A program made the position numbers and the translations under genes. From Rhynchosporium graminicola (taxonomy: Eukaryota > Ascomycota > Leotiomycetes > Helotiales > Ploettnerulaceae): a stretch of 64,000 nucleotides of DNA. Within the stretch, counting starts at the first letter, position 1; each line of letters starts with the position of its first letter. The notes beneath the pieces are model-generated. The model searched no databases, had not been told where the DNA came from, and saw only the letters and a program-made list of their open reading frames with translations. The stretch lies in NCBI GenBank assembly GCA_900074885.1, contig FJUW01000005.1, forward strand, positions 650,242 through 714,241. Reading direction: 5' to 3'. Shown here piece by piece: positions 24,217 through 36,600 of the stretch.

Positions 24217-26085
24217 ATGAAGACCAAATCAGCTACTTTGCTTGCCTTTTCAGTTTGTTTGGCAACTTTGGCTTCAGCAATTCCTCTTAATACTGAATTA
24301 AACCCTCTCAAGCCTCGTAATTTCGTAAAGAATGTGAGAATACCGCTACCTCTCGAGGATGTTGGGGCAATTACTCTATTGATACCGAGTAAGTCCGATT
24401 ATCATCCAAAAACTTGAGGAAATGAGTTACTGATTGTATTCAGCTGGTATGAAACTGTCCCAAATACTGGAGTGACAAGGGAGTACTGGCTCTCTGTCAC
24501 CAACAAAACTATGGCTCTGGATGGTTACCGGCGCCAATAAGTGCTCTCTTTCAACGGCACCGTACCTGGTCCATTGATCTGGGGAAACTGGGGAGACAAC
24601 ATGGTTATCCGTAAGTAAACTCCTTTGTGTAATTCGATTTCGACGATCAATTAACACCCAACTTTAAGATGTGACCAACAACATGGAGAATAATGATACA
24701 TCCATTCACTGGCATGGTATGAGACAGATGGGATCTGGCGAATTTGATGGTGTTCCAGGAGTCACCCAATGCCCAATCGCTCCCGGCGATTCTTACACCT
24801 ACAGGTTCCAAGCAACTCAATACGGGTCAACCTGGTACCACTCTCACTTCATAACTCAATATGGAGACGGGCTTCAAGGACCCATGATCATCAACGGTCC
24901 TGCTACTGCCGACTATGACGAGGATCTGGGAATGCTACACTTGATAGACTGGTCTCATATTCCAGTCTCCTTTTTATGGAATTCTGCAAAGCACGGAGGA
25001 GCACCAACTTTGTCAACTGGACTCATCAACGGCACGAACACCTTCAACTGCACTGGCTCACCAGATGTCAACTGTATTGGTGGAGGCAAAAAGTGGGAGA
25101 CCGTCTTTGAGGCTGGCAAGAAGTACAGAATCAGGCTTATCAACGGTGCGACTGATGGCCACTTCCAGTTCTCTATCGATGGTCACTCTCTTACTGTTAT
25201 TGGCATGGATCTAGTCCCTCTGGTTCCGTACACTACTGACAGCGTCAACATCAACATGGGACAGCGTTACGATGTTATCGTCGAGGCCAACGCTGTACCA
25301 ACCAATTACTGGCTTCGTGCTGGATGGATCTCAGCTTGTGCTGCCAACAGGAACCCGCAAGACATCACCGGTATCGTACGCTACTCCTCCAACAGCACCT
25401 CCAACCCAACCAGCATCAACACTGTCCAGCCAAGAAGAAACTGCGGCGATGAACCCCTCCAACTTCTTGTCCCCATCTCCCTATGAATGTTGGTAACTTC
25501 AGCTCCTCAGCCGTTTCGAGAGCAGATGTCAAATTCGCGTTCGGCGACCACTTCACATGGACCATCAACAGTAGCACTCTCTTCCTCGACTGGAAGAATC
25601 CAACTATGCTACGCGTACACAATACTGAGAAAAATTTTCCCACAAAATATAACGTCATGCCCGTTGAGATTACTGCGGCAGATCCGACATGGGTAATCTA
25701 CGTAATCCAAGATTTATCCGGTGCAGGAATTACTCACCCTATCCATCTCCACGGGCACGATTTCTGGGTCATTGGACAAGAGGCTGCTAAGTTTGATCTC
25801 GAAACCAGCAATCTCAACCTCATCAACCCTCCACGTCGGGATGTTGCCTCTCTCCCAGGTAACGGATACCTCGCTATGGCCTTCAAGAAAGATAACCCTG
25901 GGACGTGGTTGATGCACTGCCATATTGCTTGGCACGCCTCTCAGGGACTGGTTATGCAGTTCGTGGAGAGCGAGTCACAAATCGAGGCTTCTATTTCTGA
26001 TCCGACACTCTTGAATGATACATGTACTGCTTGGAACTCGTACACTTCCCGCGCGTTGTATGACCAGGACGACTCGGGAATTTAA
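24217..26085 (+). pseudogene. Laccase (multicopper oxidase) with three apparent lesions
   Basis: A secreted phenol-oxidising laccase locus. A signal peptide opens it (MKTKSATLLAFSVCLATLAS). All four copper motifs can be read: SIHWHG and TWYHSHF in the first cupredoxin domain, HPIHLHGHDF and LMHCHIAWHASQGL in the third. Two introns look normal: 24389-24443, giving SIDTDWYETVPNTG across the junction, and 24611-24668, giving MVIHVTNNM. Three breaks interrupt the frame. First, near 24330 the signal-peptide frame must shift to reach the conserved CENTATSRGCWGNYSIDT. Second, TAA at 24538-24540 interrupts the segment just before VLSFNGTVPGPLIW. Third, near 25480 one base appears lost between DEPLQLLVPIS and MNVGNFSSS. 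The remaining exons are almost full length and keep the catalytic residues, so inactivation looks recent. Assembly error is the alternative, but three separate errors are less likely. Confidence 0.85.
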
Positions 26086-27070
26086 AATGTTCCTTCCCAT
26101 GGGGTGCTAGGGACACGAATGATGCTTTGATTACAATGATGATAACGAGTTTCCTGTGTTTGGGGGAAGAGGAAAAATTAGACGGTTTGGGTTCACAAAA
26201 ATAGATGGTATAAGTCGGCTGTGCTGCCAATAGTAATAAATAATAGAAGGATTGATCATATGAAAGACGCGACCAAATTCAAACAGGAAACCTGCCGTGA
26301 AGTAGAGCTCGAGGATAAGTGATTACTTGCTCTACATCCTACGACATTTTGAGCTATCCAGTCCTCCAGGTATGGCGCATCTTCGTCGATTAGATGCACT
26401 TAGATAGTGCCAGACTCAACGAGAACTTGGATAATCCCGACACGGTCATGTGACAGCCATAGATATTCCATGAAACTGGTTCGACCATCTATGTCCATAG
26501 CAGCTCGCAGTATACTTGCAAAAACAAAATAAATCGAGCCTCATACCCTATACATTGAAATGAAACGTGGATTCTCGTTGCCGCCGAATCTGAGAATTTG
26601 CATAGAGGTGGTATCACCAGATCCAGGACACGTACTCGTACCAAGAACTATTGGAAGGGGAGGAGGACGACGACGACTTCCAAGTGGCTGTGTGTCGGGT
26701 CGGGTAAAAAGGCCAGGCCAGGCGCTGATGTAAGCCGTGACAATACAATATTGTACTAGGTACTTATAAGGACGGTAGGTATGCAAATCGGTCTCTTCCC
26801 CACGCTGTTCCCGCGTTTGGTTTTTCCTGCAATTTCTTCACCAGTTGTGAGATTGGATTCCTCTGCCAAGCCCGTCACAATAAATTAGCCCGCTGCCTAG
26901 GTATTGTATAAGTACTTGACTTGTAGTCAGCAAGCTACCAATTCGCCCGCCCCTCCACCCCAAAGGCACCGTCCGTCATACAGAGCCGGTGGTCCCACCA
27001 AACCCATTCTTCTCAGCCATTACCACAGCATCAATTCAAGGCAACATTAAATCAATTGAGCACGCGCAAG
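26086..27070. other. Intergenic, syntaxin promoter side
   Basis: About 985 bp between the laccase locus and the syntaxin gene. No supported gene. The C/A-rich stretch just before 27071 looks like the leader of the syntaxin gene. Confidence 0.5.
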
Positions 27071-28260
27071 ATGTCGTACACACAATATGATCAATACGGT
27101 GGGAACCCATATCATAATGGCCCAGCAGCAGAGAACGGACAAGGTGCACATGTAAGCTTCCCCTCAGGTCTGCGCTGCAAAGTGAAATATGTAGGCAGGC
27201 ATGCGCCTGATGAAGGAAGAGAACAACATACTAACTGCTACTGTTCCGATCGCATAGGCACAACCAGGTGCACCAGGTGGTCCCAACCAAGAAATGTCTA
27301 ATTACTCGCAAACATCCAACTACTCCAGTGCCGGCGCGCCCGCAGGTGCAGGAGCTCCCACATCCTCATCCACCGTCCTTTCACAACAAGATTTCCTCGC
27401 GCGCGTCGACTACGCCAAATCCGAGATCTGCGGCCTCTCCTCCAATATCCAAGAAATTGCCTCTCTGCACCAACGCGCTCTCGCCTCCCCGGACGGAAAC
27501 TCCTCCGCACAACTCGAGAATCTAGTTACGCAGACACAGTTGAAGAACACGCAGATTAGAGATCAGATCAAGTATTTGGAGTTAGATGCGCTGAAGACGC
27601 AGGATGGGAGTAAGAGTGTGAAGGCAAGACAGGCGAAGCAGTTGAAAGGGGAGTTCGAGAAGAGCTTGAAGGAGTATCAAACTGAAGAAGTGGCGTACAG
27701 ACAGAGATATAGGGATCAGATTGCGAGACAGTACCGCATTGTTAATCCCGAGGCGAGCGAGACAGAGGTGCAAGAGGCGAGCGAGTTGGACTGGGGGAGT
27801 GAGGGCGTTTTCCAGACTGCTGTAAGCGATTTTCATCTACATATCGACCTACCCCAGTCAGAAAGGATTTGAAACAAGACGCTAATGAAATGGGCAGCTC
27901 AAGAGCAACCGCTCAGGCCAAGCATCATCAGTCCTCGGCGCCGTCCGAGCTCGCCACAACGAACTCCAACGCATCGAAGCCACTCTCACCGAACTGGCCG
28001 CCATGTTCGCCGACATGGCCCAGATCGTAGAAGCCCAAGACCCCGTAATCGAGCACACTGAGCAAAACGCCGAGCAGACGGTTGTTGATGTACAGAATGG
28101 AAATAAGCAGATCGATATAGCGAACGATCATGCCAGACGCCGAAACAGGCTAAAGTGGTGGTGCTTGTTGGTTGTGGTGCTTATTGTTCTAGCAATTGCG
28201 CTTGGTGTTGGGCTGGGTGTTGGGTTGACTAAATCTACGACTTCAAAGGCTACGGCTTAG
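27071..28260 (+). CDS. sso1: Plasma-membrane syntaxin, Sso1 type (t-SNARE)
   Basis: A Qa-SNARE that drives fusion of exocytic vesicles with the plasma membrane. Exons 27071-27151, 27258-27821 and 27898-28260 give 335 residues with clean GTAAGC donors. The order is: a Gly/Asn/Gln-rich N-terminus (MSYTQYDQYGGNPYHNG), the three-helix Habc domain (from FLARVDYAKSEICGLSSNI to about YRDQIARQYRIVNPEAS), the SNARE motif (NELQRIEATLTELAAMFADM, with the zero-layer Gln in IVEAQDPVIEH), a basic juxtamembrane ARRRNRLKWW, and a C-terminal membrane anchor (CLLVVVLIVLAIALGVGLG). Only about ten residues lie beyond the anchor, as expected for a tail-anchored SNARE. It converges with erv41, 266 bp away. Confidence 0.94.
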
Positions 28261-28526
28261 GCATATTTTCATTGAGGAGATGGGACTGGAGATTTGTACA
28301 ATTGGATGGAGGTGGTTCGGCTTGGAGTTCTATCGTCTTGTAATATAGTAATAGTAACAGCCACGGGGGCTGACGTTAATGCATGGATAATGACAACTTC
28401 ATTTGAAAAACATGTCAGAGTTTGATATATGATTCGCAGAAATGACAATTCTAAATACATCCTTTTGGGACAACCCATAACGCCTGTACGCCTGTATATG
28501 GAACTTGACATGAACAGAATATACAC

Positions 28527-29854
28527 TTAATCATCCATCTCATGGCTTCTCCCATGAATAACACCATCACTCCTCCCCCTACTCCTCTTCCCCCAAATAC
28601 TTCTCGCCCACTCCGTCAATGTAAACCCCCAATGACCCGCTACTAGCACTCCACTGACAACATTGACGATCTTGACGAGAAATCTCAGAAAGCTTTCTCT
28701 GCGCTCATCAATCATCAACAATATCGGTTCAATATCATACTTGAAGAAGATCCCCGGTACGGAGTATTCACCAACCGCGTGCGATTGCTCGGTGACGGCA
28801 TACTGGTTCGTGAAGACGTAACGCGAAGTGAGCCTGGTGTCGATACTGTAGTCTGTGGGCACGACGGAGAGGAAGTACTGGAATTTGTGGAAGTGATTTT
28901 CGGTCGTTTCGATGGTCCTGTCGAGGGGGTTGACCAGGGAGGGGTAGAATTCGCCGAAGGAGAGCTCGGAGACGATGTGAGAGAAGTTGAAAGCTGTTCC
29001 AACACACATTAGGACCACATCTTGAGAATGTAATACAAAATGAAGGGAAATCATACCAGTGTGGTCTAAATGACCCGCCGCAAACTCCTGATACCCATGG
29101 CCTCTCGCTGTAATATGAAAATCTCCCTGCACCTTATTCACATCCAGGCTTCCATAAATCCTACAACTATCACCCTTAGCCACACCCCACGGCAACCTAG
29201 GTGTCTTCGCGAACTTTGCTCTCCCCCACCCCGTAGCAGCCACGATGTCATGAACATGTTCCTCCCCAAAACCCTCGTCATGCTCATGATACTCCTCCCC
29301 CGTAACCACCTTACCATTGGCATCCTTGCCCAACCTATGCACACCTCTCGCATCCACCCACTGCCCCCACAGTGTTGTATCTTCCTTCAACATAGTAGCC
29401 GCTAGAATCCTGTCTCCGGCAGCATCTTGTACGTTAACGTGGATATCCTCGCAATGCATAGGGATCACTATGTCGAGGTTTATTTGTAGGTTGTGTCCGA
29501 TGCTCTTTTCCACAGCGAAGGTGTGCGTTTCTATGCCGCGCCACCAGCGCGAGAATTCGGAGAAGATGAGGAGGGCGGACACAAGGAGCATTGCGACAGT
29601 CCATTTTCCGCCGCCTGAAGTGCGGGTTACATATTGTGGTTTGGCTTTGGCTACATCGCAAGGAGATCAGTAATAGTTTCTCAACGAATGTGTGATGTGC
29701 GCAAATAGCCAATTGAGATGCGCAAGCATGCACACGCCAGAAAATTGAAGGGGAGTAAAGAATACGTACGAAAAGCATCAAAAGCCTGGACAATATTTCC
29801 TCTCTTCTCCCCAAAGGCATCCTCGTCCAGGCCTTGCGACGAAAAGCCGTTCAT
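28527..29854 (-). CDS. erv41: ER-Golgi COPII vesicle protein Erv41
   Basis: Half of the Erv41-Erv46 cargo receptor that cycles between ER and Golgi and retrieves ER residents. Three exons, 29854-29770, 29650-29057 and 28993-28527, give 381 residues. The N-terminal start MNGFSSQGLDEDAF is followed across intron 1 by FDAFPKAKPQYVTRTSGGGK, then the first membrane segment (WTVAMLLVSALLIFSEFSRW). The lumenal domain has the family pattern NLQINLDIVIPMHCEDIHVN, GDSCRIYGSLDVNKVQGDFH and AFNFSHIVSELSFGEFYPSL. The second membrane segment lies near the C-terminus (FLRFLVKIVNVVSGVLVAGH). A histidine-rich insert (EEYHEHDEGFGEEHVHD) is present in the lumenal part. It shares a 532-bp divergent promoter with the dynactin p25 gene. 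Confidence 0.93.
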
Positions 29855-30386
29855 GTCCTACACAGTCGACTTTGCGCTTTCGAAGGTCTTTTAACTACAC
29901 CAGCATAGATTCAAGACAGCCAAAGGAATGTAGAGAGCTAGGTCGGAAATTTGTGCCTGGAAGGCTTCGAGTCTGAGGAGTCGTGTGCTTTTTTGTTCGA
30001 GAACATTGAAAGGTGTCAACTACTAACTCAAGGTTAGATCAAGTCAGAGCGGCGATTGGCTAGGAAGTAGGCTGCCATGCAAGGCTGAGAAATCACCTCA
30101 AGGTTGGACTGTGCGGATCGAGGCCGCTTGTGTTGCTCTTTCCAATTTGGATTCTGGTGCTTAAAAAATCAAGGGTCCAGCTGGCCAAGTATTCTTCCTG
30201 ATATTTCCATATCGGTTGTAATTTATGGATATTCCGGTTCCGATTGCGACAGTGATACCGCAAAATCATCTGTTTATGTCGCCTCGGGTACCTGCTTAAG
30301 CTAGCCAACCCCACGCCTCCACCATTGGAAGCGTCTCCAGCATTTAGAGCACCACAACCAGTACCTTTTCATCCTGCCATGTAATC
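29855..30386. promoter_or_regulatory. Divergent promoter region, erv41 / dynactin p25
   Basis: A 532-bp region between two genes transcribed away from each other, so it must hold both promoters. I see no gene and no striking palindrome in it. Confidence 0.5.
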
Positions 30387-31153
30387 ATGTCCAAAAAGCC
30401 TGTAAAGGGCGAGTATATCGAGACCGTAAGTACTCACCTTGCCCATGAATCACACAACCCAAGGGCACTAAACTCTGCACCCATCAGTACTAACAAATCT
30501 CCTCAGGATACCGGTAATAAAGTATCGCGACGCTCCCAGATAATCGGAACCACAAATATCATCCTCGGCGGCAAAACAGTCATCCAAGCCGAAGTCATCA
30601 TCCGCGGCGACTTGCTTCGAACATATCCACCTAGTGCTTCCAGCGAGAAGCAGGGAAATCCAGTCGCGGTTGCAATTGGAAGGTATTGTTTCTTTAGTCG
30701 AGGATGTGAGCTGAGACCGCCCGGGAAGCTGTATAAAGGGTATGTCTACCCTTCTCTCTAAGCCGGTTGAGACTTCCTAGTCGACTATGATGTCTGGGGC
30801 ACTGGGCGTTGGTAGTTCAAATCAGAGGCTGATTTAGGTTGTGGTTGTACAGACAATTCTCACACTACCCCCTCAAAATCGCCGACCACGTCTTTATCGG
30901 CGCCGGGTCCATAATCGAAGCCGCACTCGTAGGCAGTCACGTCAACATCGGATCCAACTGCGTGATCGGCAAATTCACAATCATCAAAGATTACGTCAAG
31001 ATTCTGGATGGGACGGTTGTACCGCCAAATATGGTGATTCCGAGTTTCTCGATTGTAGCTGGGAGACCGGGGAGGGTTGTGGGAGAAATTGCTGAGGGAG
31101 AGGTAGATGGCATGGATTTGAGGGATGTTTATAGGGCCGTGGGGAATACTTAG
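30387..31153 (+). CDS. Dynactin subunit 5 (p25), left-handed beta-helix protein
   Basis: A pointed-end subunit of dynactin, which links dynein to early endosomes and nuclei in hyphae. Exons 30387-30425, 30507-30739 and 30853-31153 close to 190 residues. The start is MSKKPVKGEYIETDTGNKVS. Hexapeptide-repeat coils follow: NIILGGKTVIQAEVIIRGDL, RYCFFSRGCELRPPGKLYKG, PLKIADHVFIGAGSIIEAAL, HVNIGSNCVIGKFTIIKDYV and ILDGTVVPPNMVIPSFS, ending in the p25-specific VAGRPGRVVGEI. Length and motif order match p25 and not a bacterial-type acyltransferase; no catalytic His of such enzymes is conserved in context. Confidence 0.9.
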
Positions 31154-31479
31154 GAGACAGGGAAGATGGTGACGACGAGGAGTTGTGTGGAGAGTACGGG
31201 GGCAACTAATGATACCCATTTCTTTTTGCTGCCAGCAAATGCTGCTTGGGCTGAGGCTGCCATCTTTCGTTTTCATTTCTTTGTCTTGTTGTTCTGTCCT
31301 ACCTATATTATTGCCTCTTCTTTTCTTCTTACATCACATGCTGCTCGCTTCCTTTTTCTCAGCCCATCCCCAAGCGCCATTCCCCCCGAAGCATAGTTGT
31401 CAAACTCCATCCGTCTCACTCCAACCTCTTCTTCTCGTTCTCACACTCATCGCTCAACCCCCTTCCTCCTATTCAACCT
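31154..31479. other. Intergenic between convergent genes
   Basis: A 326-bp pyrimidine-rich region between the convergent p25 and VOC genes. It should hold both terminators. I see no gene. Confidence 0.5.
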
Positions 31480-32117
31480 TTATTCCCTCCTTGCAATCCA
31501 CCAAGCCAGCGCTCCGACAACCGTTGCCCCCAGAACACTCGGAGCAAGTTGGAAAGCACTTAACCATAGCGGCTGGTAATACGCGCATTCGATGTTGTTT
31601 CCCTCGAGATCAAATACGTATGCGCAGTAGTAGCCTTTGGGGTATTGTGGTCTTTCTCCTGGCGCGCCGTTATCTTTACCTCCAGCCTTTCTGTTTGGGT
31701 AGAGATGTCAATGAGACTTCTCTTGAGCCCAACATAGGACCAGTTGCCTCGCAGTACTTGTGGGTGACAGAATTTCCCTTACCGATCACCGAACATCTTC
31801 AATGGAAATCATCCGACCGCGCTCGAACATGAAGAAGCACAAAAGACTCACAAAGCAGCCTCCCACCACTCCCTCACAGCCTTCTGACTACCCCCAGTGA
31901 AGGCAACATGCAAACCGGCACTCTTGATAACATTTCCCTTCTGGTCCGTAGGAGCTGTATGCAGCCAGAAGTCAGGACCTCCATATTTAAGTTTTAGAAC
32001 GACTTGGTTTTCGAGTGCCAGGAATAATTCATAGCCAAGAGGTTTCAAGGCCGCGAGGTAGAAGGCCGTGGCTTCTAGGAGAGAGGAATAGGGGAGGGAG
32101 AAGTGTGCGATAGGCAT
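31480..32117 (-). CDS. VOC/glyoxalase-like protein with C-terminal membrane segment (158 aa)
   Basis: A small vicinal-oxygen-chelate fold protein (glyoxalase, bleomycin-resistance and dioxygenase superfamily). Exons 32117-31852 and 31690-31480 close in phase across a 161-bp intron (GTGAGT donor, ACAG acceptor). The VOC half-modules are MPIAHFSLPYSSLLEATAFY and KPLGYELFLAL, then SAGLHVAFTGGSQKAVREWW, then GYYCAYVFDLEGNNIECAYY. The putative metal ligands His5, the His of GLHVAF and the Glu of NNIECAYY are in the usual places. After the fold comes AFQLAPSVLGATVVGALAWW followed by IARRE, which looks like a tail anchor and is not part of the ordinary fold. Substrate is unknown. Without the second exon the domain would lack its last strand, which supports the model. 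Confidence 0.83.
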
Positions 32118-32790
32118 TCTGGGTGGTAGAGGTAATCCAGTTGTGTATGTGTTTAGGTTAAGGATGAGGGCGGCAGCTTGAAGTTCTAGATTTTGAAATT
32201 GATTATGCTGTAGGATACTGGAGAAGATATCTGATCAAGCAAGAGACGACGAAGAAGTCTAGATTACACGCGGGCACTTGAACGTCTGGGCAGACGCGCA
32301 CCTAAATAATGAAATACCCACAAAAGACATACCACTCTTCCCTCCAAGCCACCAACGCGGAACTCCGAGCACGCAGAACACTTATTCAGCACCCACGTCT
32401 CAGACGCGCCATCACATGCACTCTACCTACGTCCTCCCCCTCACATATACCCCTCGGGGTACCGTATCTCATCCCATTTCAGCCTCTGCCTGCTCCAGTA
32501 CGACAACATGCACAATGACGACCTCACACCCAAACCCCGATTCCAAAACCAGACAACACCCTATCCAAACCAAAGCGCGCTGCATCAATCTCCCAGTCTA
32601 GGGCCCCACAAGCGAGAGAACCGTACACACCCAGACACCACATCCAAACCCCCAACACCACCAACCAGCAAATTTCGTACCTAATACAAGACATCCATCC
32701 TGACTCCCCCCAATCCCTCCCATCCGCTGACTCAACCCGCATATGACATCCCGACCAACGCCCCCTCCAACACAACACCAGGCTTTCTTT

Positions 32791-32832
32791 AACTCAACTC
32801 AACTCAACTGGCCAGCCAGCTAGCCAGCCAGC
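32791..32832. repeat. Adjacent AACTC and AGCC microsatellites
   Basis: Three AACTC units are followed closely by an imperfect AGCC/CAGC run. This is simple-sequence DNA upstream of the VOC gene, with no function inferred. Confidence 0.7.
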
Positions 32833-33560
32833 CTCCGTAGCGACCGACCGAAAAAAGCAGAGAGAACTCGAGATGATACCTCGTATTCGAGCCTCTCCGT
32901 GACCTGATTCTGTGTTTTATGCGATCTTTTGTTGCATGTCGTAGGCCGTGTAACGAATGAGCGGTGGGGATGGGTGATGGTGAGTGTAGGGTTTCCTGTG
33001 GGGGAGGCGAATGGGTCCCGGGGTTGTTGTTATGGGTGTGGTGCTGCTGGTCTTGGTGGTGTGGGGAATAGGTAAGTGGTAGGTGGAGTGAGTGGCTCGC
33101 CGTGGTGAAGAATGATGTGGAGATGGGTCGATGATAGATCAGCTAAATGTTTTCACCCTGAAGCTGGCTGGCCTATTTTGTGTCCGGCGAATGCTGAACA
33201 ATTCTTATGACATTTCATGATATTAATAGGAATCAGTGGAGGAAACGTAGGAACGGGAACCCTTCCGTGTCATGCAGAGAAACACAAAGGAAATTCTTGA
33301 AATGATCTTGTGATTTGGTTATATTGAGAGAATTAAAGTCCTGTAGTATTTTTATAACTTGAGATTTCATTCGAGCTCTCGAGTCACTGGTGAGTCGTGG
33401 TGACGAATTTCCCCAGCCTTTTATGATTATGAACCCCTATCTCGGGTGTAATAATGTTTGCCGTGTGGCAGTCTTATAAGTCAATAATTCAAAACGCCTG
33501 ACACCCAGTCATATAACCAATCCGTCTAAAAAGTATCCAAAAACTCCCGAACAAAACCCG

Positions 33561-33584
33561 TGCTCCGATGCTCCGATGCTCCGA
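33561..33584. repeat. Perfect triple 8-mer TGCTCCGA
   Basis: Three uninterrupted copies of TGCTCCGA lie about 100 bp beyond the stop codon of the Prm10-like gene, in its probable 3' untranslated region. Confidence 0.75.
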
Positions 33585-33686
33585 CCATTGCTTTGCAATA
33601 TGTATCTCAAACATAAATCCTCGCTGATGCTGTAGTCTCTGTTCTGTATGACGACTAAGTGGATGTACCCCAACCCCCCCGGGAAT

Positions 33687-36600
33687 TTAGAAACTGAACA
33701 AACCGCTCCGTCGCTTCCCAAGCGGGTAGACGATCAGAGCGCTGAGAAATAATCCAACTGTAATACCGATGGCGACTTGGATCATGCTGTAACCAACATT
33801 ACTGTATAAAGGTCAACTCTGTTGTGCAAATCATTCATGCTGAATATGTTATGCTAGGAGTTGGGTTACTCACAAGACAATAGTGTTGAGATCTCCTGGC
33901 GAAGTAACTGATATCTGTAGGTGTCACCGTCAGTGACCATTCTAAAGTCCAAAGTCAGATCCTCCAAAAAGTCTGGATGATAGAAAATATAGTAGTCAGA
34001 TGCGGGGATATATGGTAAACTATCACTAAACAAAGGAAAGCCCGACGGCAGAAGGACAAACCGCCATCGGCAAAGTCAGATAGACCTTCTTCCTAGTGTC
34101 ATGGAACTTGAGGAATGAGTGACCGAGAGCGTCATGAATACTTACAGTACTGGTAAGATTACCACTTAATTTAACTGTGCCGTTCGCGTAGGTCGTAGTA
34201 TTTGTGATCTGGTCCGCGGTGCTGAGACCGGCTAGCAGAGATCCTGATGCAGCGAGGCCCGAAGGAACCTGTACGAATATAGCAGGCAGGAGAGCAGCTG
34301 CGGCGACTCCATGACGAAGGCGAGAGTAGAAGTTTCCTAGAACTCCTACAGCGAGAGCTCCAAAAGTGTTCGATATCTGCGCTGATGAAGGAAACTTCTT
34401 TGCGCTGTTGGTTCATTAGCATACTATTTCTTCGACGAGAATCACACTTTGAGAAGGTTACCTGAAAAAATTCACAACATATCCCGCGAATGCAATCACC
34501 AACATAACTGGCATTTGCTTCCACTTCGCTTGATTGATGATACACAAGCAGAGAGTGAATATTACAACGAACGGCCACTTGTAGAAATCGCCAAGTTGAT
34601 TCGAGCATGTCGTTTGACTGGTGGCATTAGAGTCCAAAAGGCCATATGATGCCGTACCAATGGTAATCCCAAATCCTAAGAATAGCGAGTAGATGATAGC
34701 ATAGACCATGCGAACAGAACCTGCGACCATCGATCGCGATTGTAACTCCAGCGAGCCGCAAAGAACCATATATCCAGGAAGAATAAGCGCAATGGACGAT
34801 TGTGCAAGTGCTGAGAAGCAGAAGAGATTGCCATCTCGAATTGATCCGAAGGCACGAGCCAAGAATGAAGTCAGAACCGCGGCCGAGATCTCGAAAACGT
34901 TGCTGTAAAGGTCGGAACGTGGAGCAACGATCAGTTGCAAAAAGCCTAAAATTGACCCAAGTAGGAATGCAATCGGAATGTCGATAAGTCGTGCTTGAAA
35001 GGCTATTTGCATGTATTAGCATTTTTGAAACCCATCCTCTCAAGACTTAAGGGCTATAGAGATAGATCTCGGAGGGAAATTCGCTTGCATCGTTTCCAAC
35101 AGTTTCCCGCCATGATTTTGGGGCGTCGCGAACCCCGTGGCAAGCGCATGACAAGAAGATATTGACTTACCAAAGGGACCAACGGAAGCACTGGCACAAC
35201 CGTAAACGAAAACAAGTAACCAAGGGTGGTTCTTTTGCTTGTTGGTGATGATAATATCCAGTCTCTGTGTAGCTTCTTCTACTCCTATGACGTCATGGAC
35301 GACTTCCTATGAAATGGTCAGATAACTTCGTCAATTCGAGAGAACAGGTACCGTACCTTGTAAATTTCATGGACATCCTTCAACTTGCCAAGGTCCACTC
35401 CTTGCGGTGCCTTAACCAACTTAACTTCTGTGGTGTGAGTAGAAATATCGTCGAAAGAGATAATCATACAGCCAGGAATATACAGGAATTGGCCGTCGAT
35501 TTCCAAAACACGTGCAGACATCTTCATGTACTCTTCGAGCCTATGTGTGGGTGCGCCATAGGCCATCAGAGCTCGGCATATCTTCAAGAGATATCGTTGC
35601 CTGCTAAGAGTCTCTGCAATATGAACCGTAATCCTGATCTCGTCTTCGAGCCGAGGCCTGGGGCCGATTGTTCTCTTCGCGGTTTCGAAAAGACGTCCGC
35701 TATGAGATCGCTTTCCCATTCCAGGTCGTGTCTTTTTGGGTGTTGCCACTCCACCTTGAGCGCCAAGAATGGCTGAAGCTTCAATAAGTCCAGCGAGAGT
35801 ATCCTGAGACTGGCTTTTGTGGTTGTACCATTTTGCATGCTTCAGCCGGGGAGTGTTCATTCCAGAAGAGCCAGTTCCATGTTGGGAGGGACTACCCGTA
35901 CCTGGGGAAGACTCACTTCCTCTTCTCGATTGTTGCCCTGAAGGAGCATTATACAATTTCAGGAGAGAGGAAAGAACACCGCCTCGATATTGGGTAGGGC
36001 GGGGAACATAGTCATCTTCGTGCTGCTCGTCAGTTGGTGTTACCTGACCAGAGATAAGACCAGGAGTTTGTTCAGTTGGTGTTTTCCAAGATTCACTATG
36101 AATCTTTCGTGTATGAGCTCGGACAAGCTTATGGGCCTCCGTACTACTCGATCCTTTATTCCTTTCGACTTCCCTGTCAAAGCTGTCATCGTCACTTTCT
36201 GCTTGACATATTAGCACTAATTTGACTCAACTTTTCGAGACTCATCCCAGAATCGGGTCCCAAAGTATAGGTCAAATTGAAGGCACTCTACTGACCTGCT
36301 CCATCGTATGTTCGCCGACTGTCCATATTCGCAAGAGGAATGTCATCAATTCGAACAGGATACTTTCCAGTCCTGGTTCGCCGAGGTCGAGCCGCTTCTT
36401 CCTCTGTCTCTTCTTCCATGCTGTTTCGCCTCGATGCTGGTGCCGAATGACTCCCCACTAAAGATGCGACCCTTTGTGCCCTTTCCTGGGCAGCCAGTGC
36501 AGAGAAGGCTTTTTCATCATATTCGCTAACATCCTCGAAGTTCTCCCCGAAGCTTGAATAGTTCCTGATTAAGCTTGGTCTTGGCTTATACACTCCAAGT

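Larger units (their letters stand above)
32118..33686. other. Intergenic with short tandem repeats
   Basis: About 1.57 kb upstream of the VOC gene and downstream of the Prm10-like gene. It is C/A-rich at 32280-32780, then carries AACTC units (about 32791-32808) and AGCC units (about 32812-32832). A perfect triple 8-mer lies at 33561-33584. No coding signal was recognised. Confidence 0.5.

Noticed and set aside
30839..31276. Long antisense frame opposite dynactin p25
   Set aside because: The sense strand encodes well-conserved hexapeptide repeats; the antisense frame shows no family.
34050..34110. An additional exon (RKKVYLTLPMAV) in the long intron of the Prm10-like gene
   Set aside because: The flanking exons join in phase without it, and its own frame reaches a stop soon after. 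It may be an alternative exon, but there is no support.
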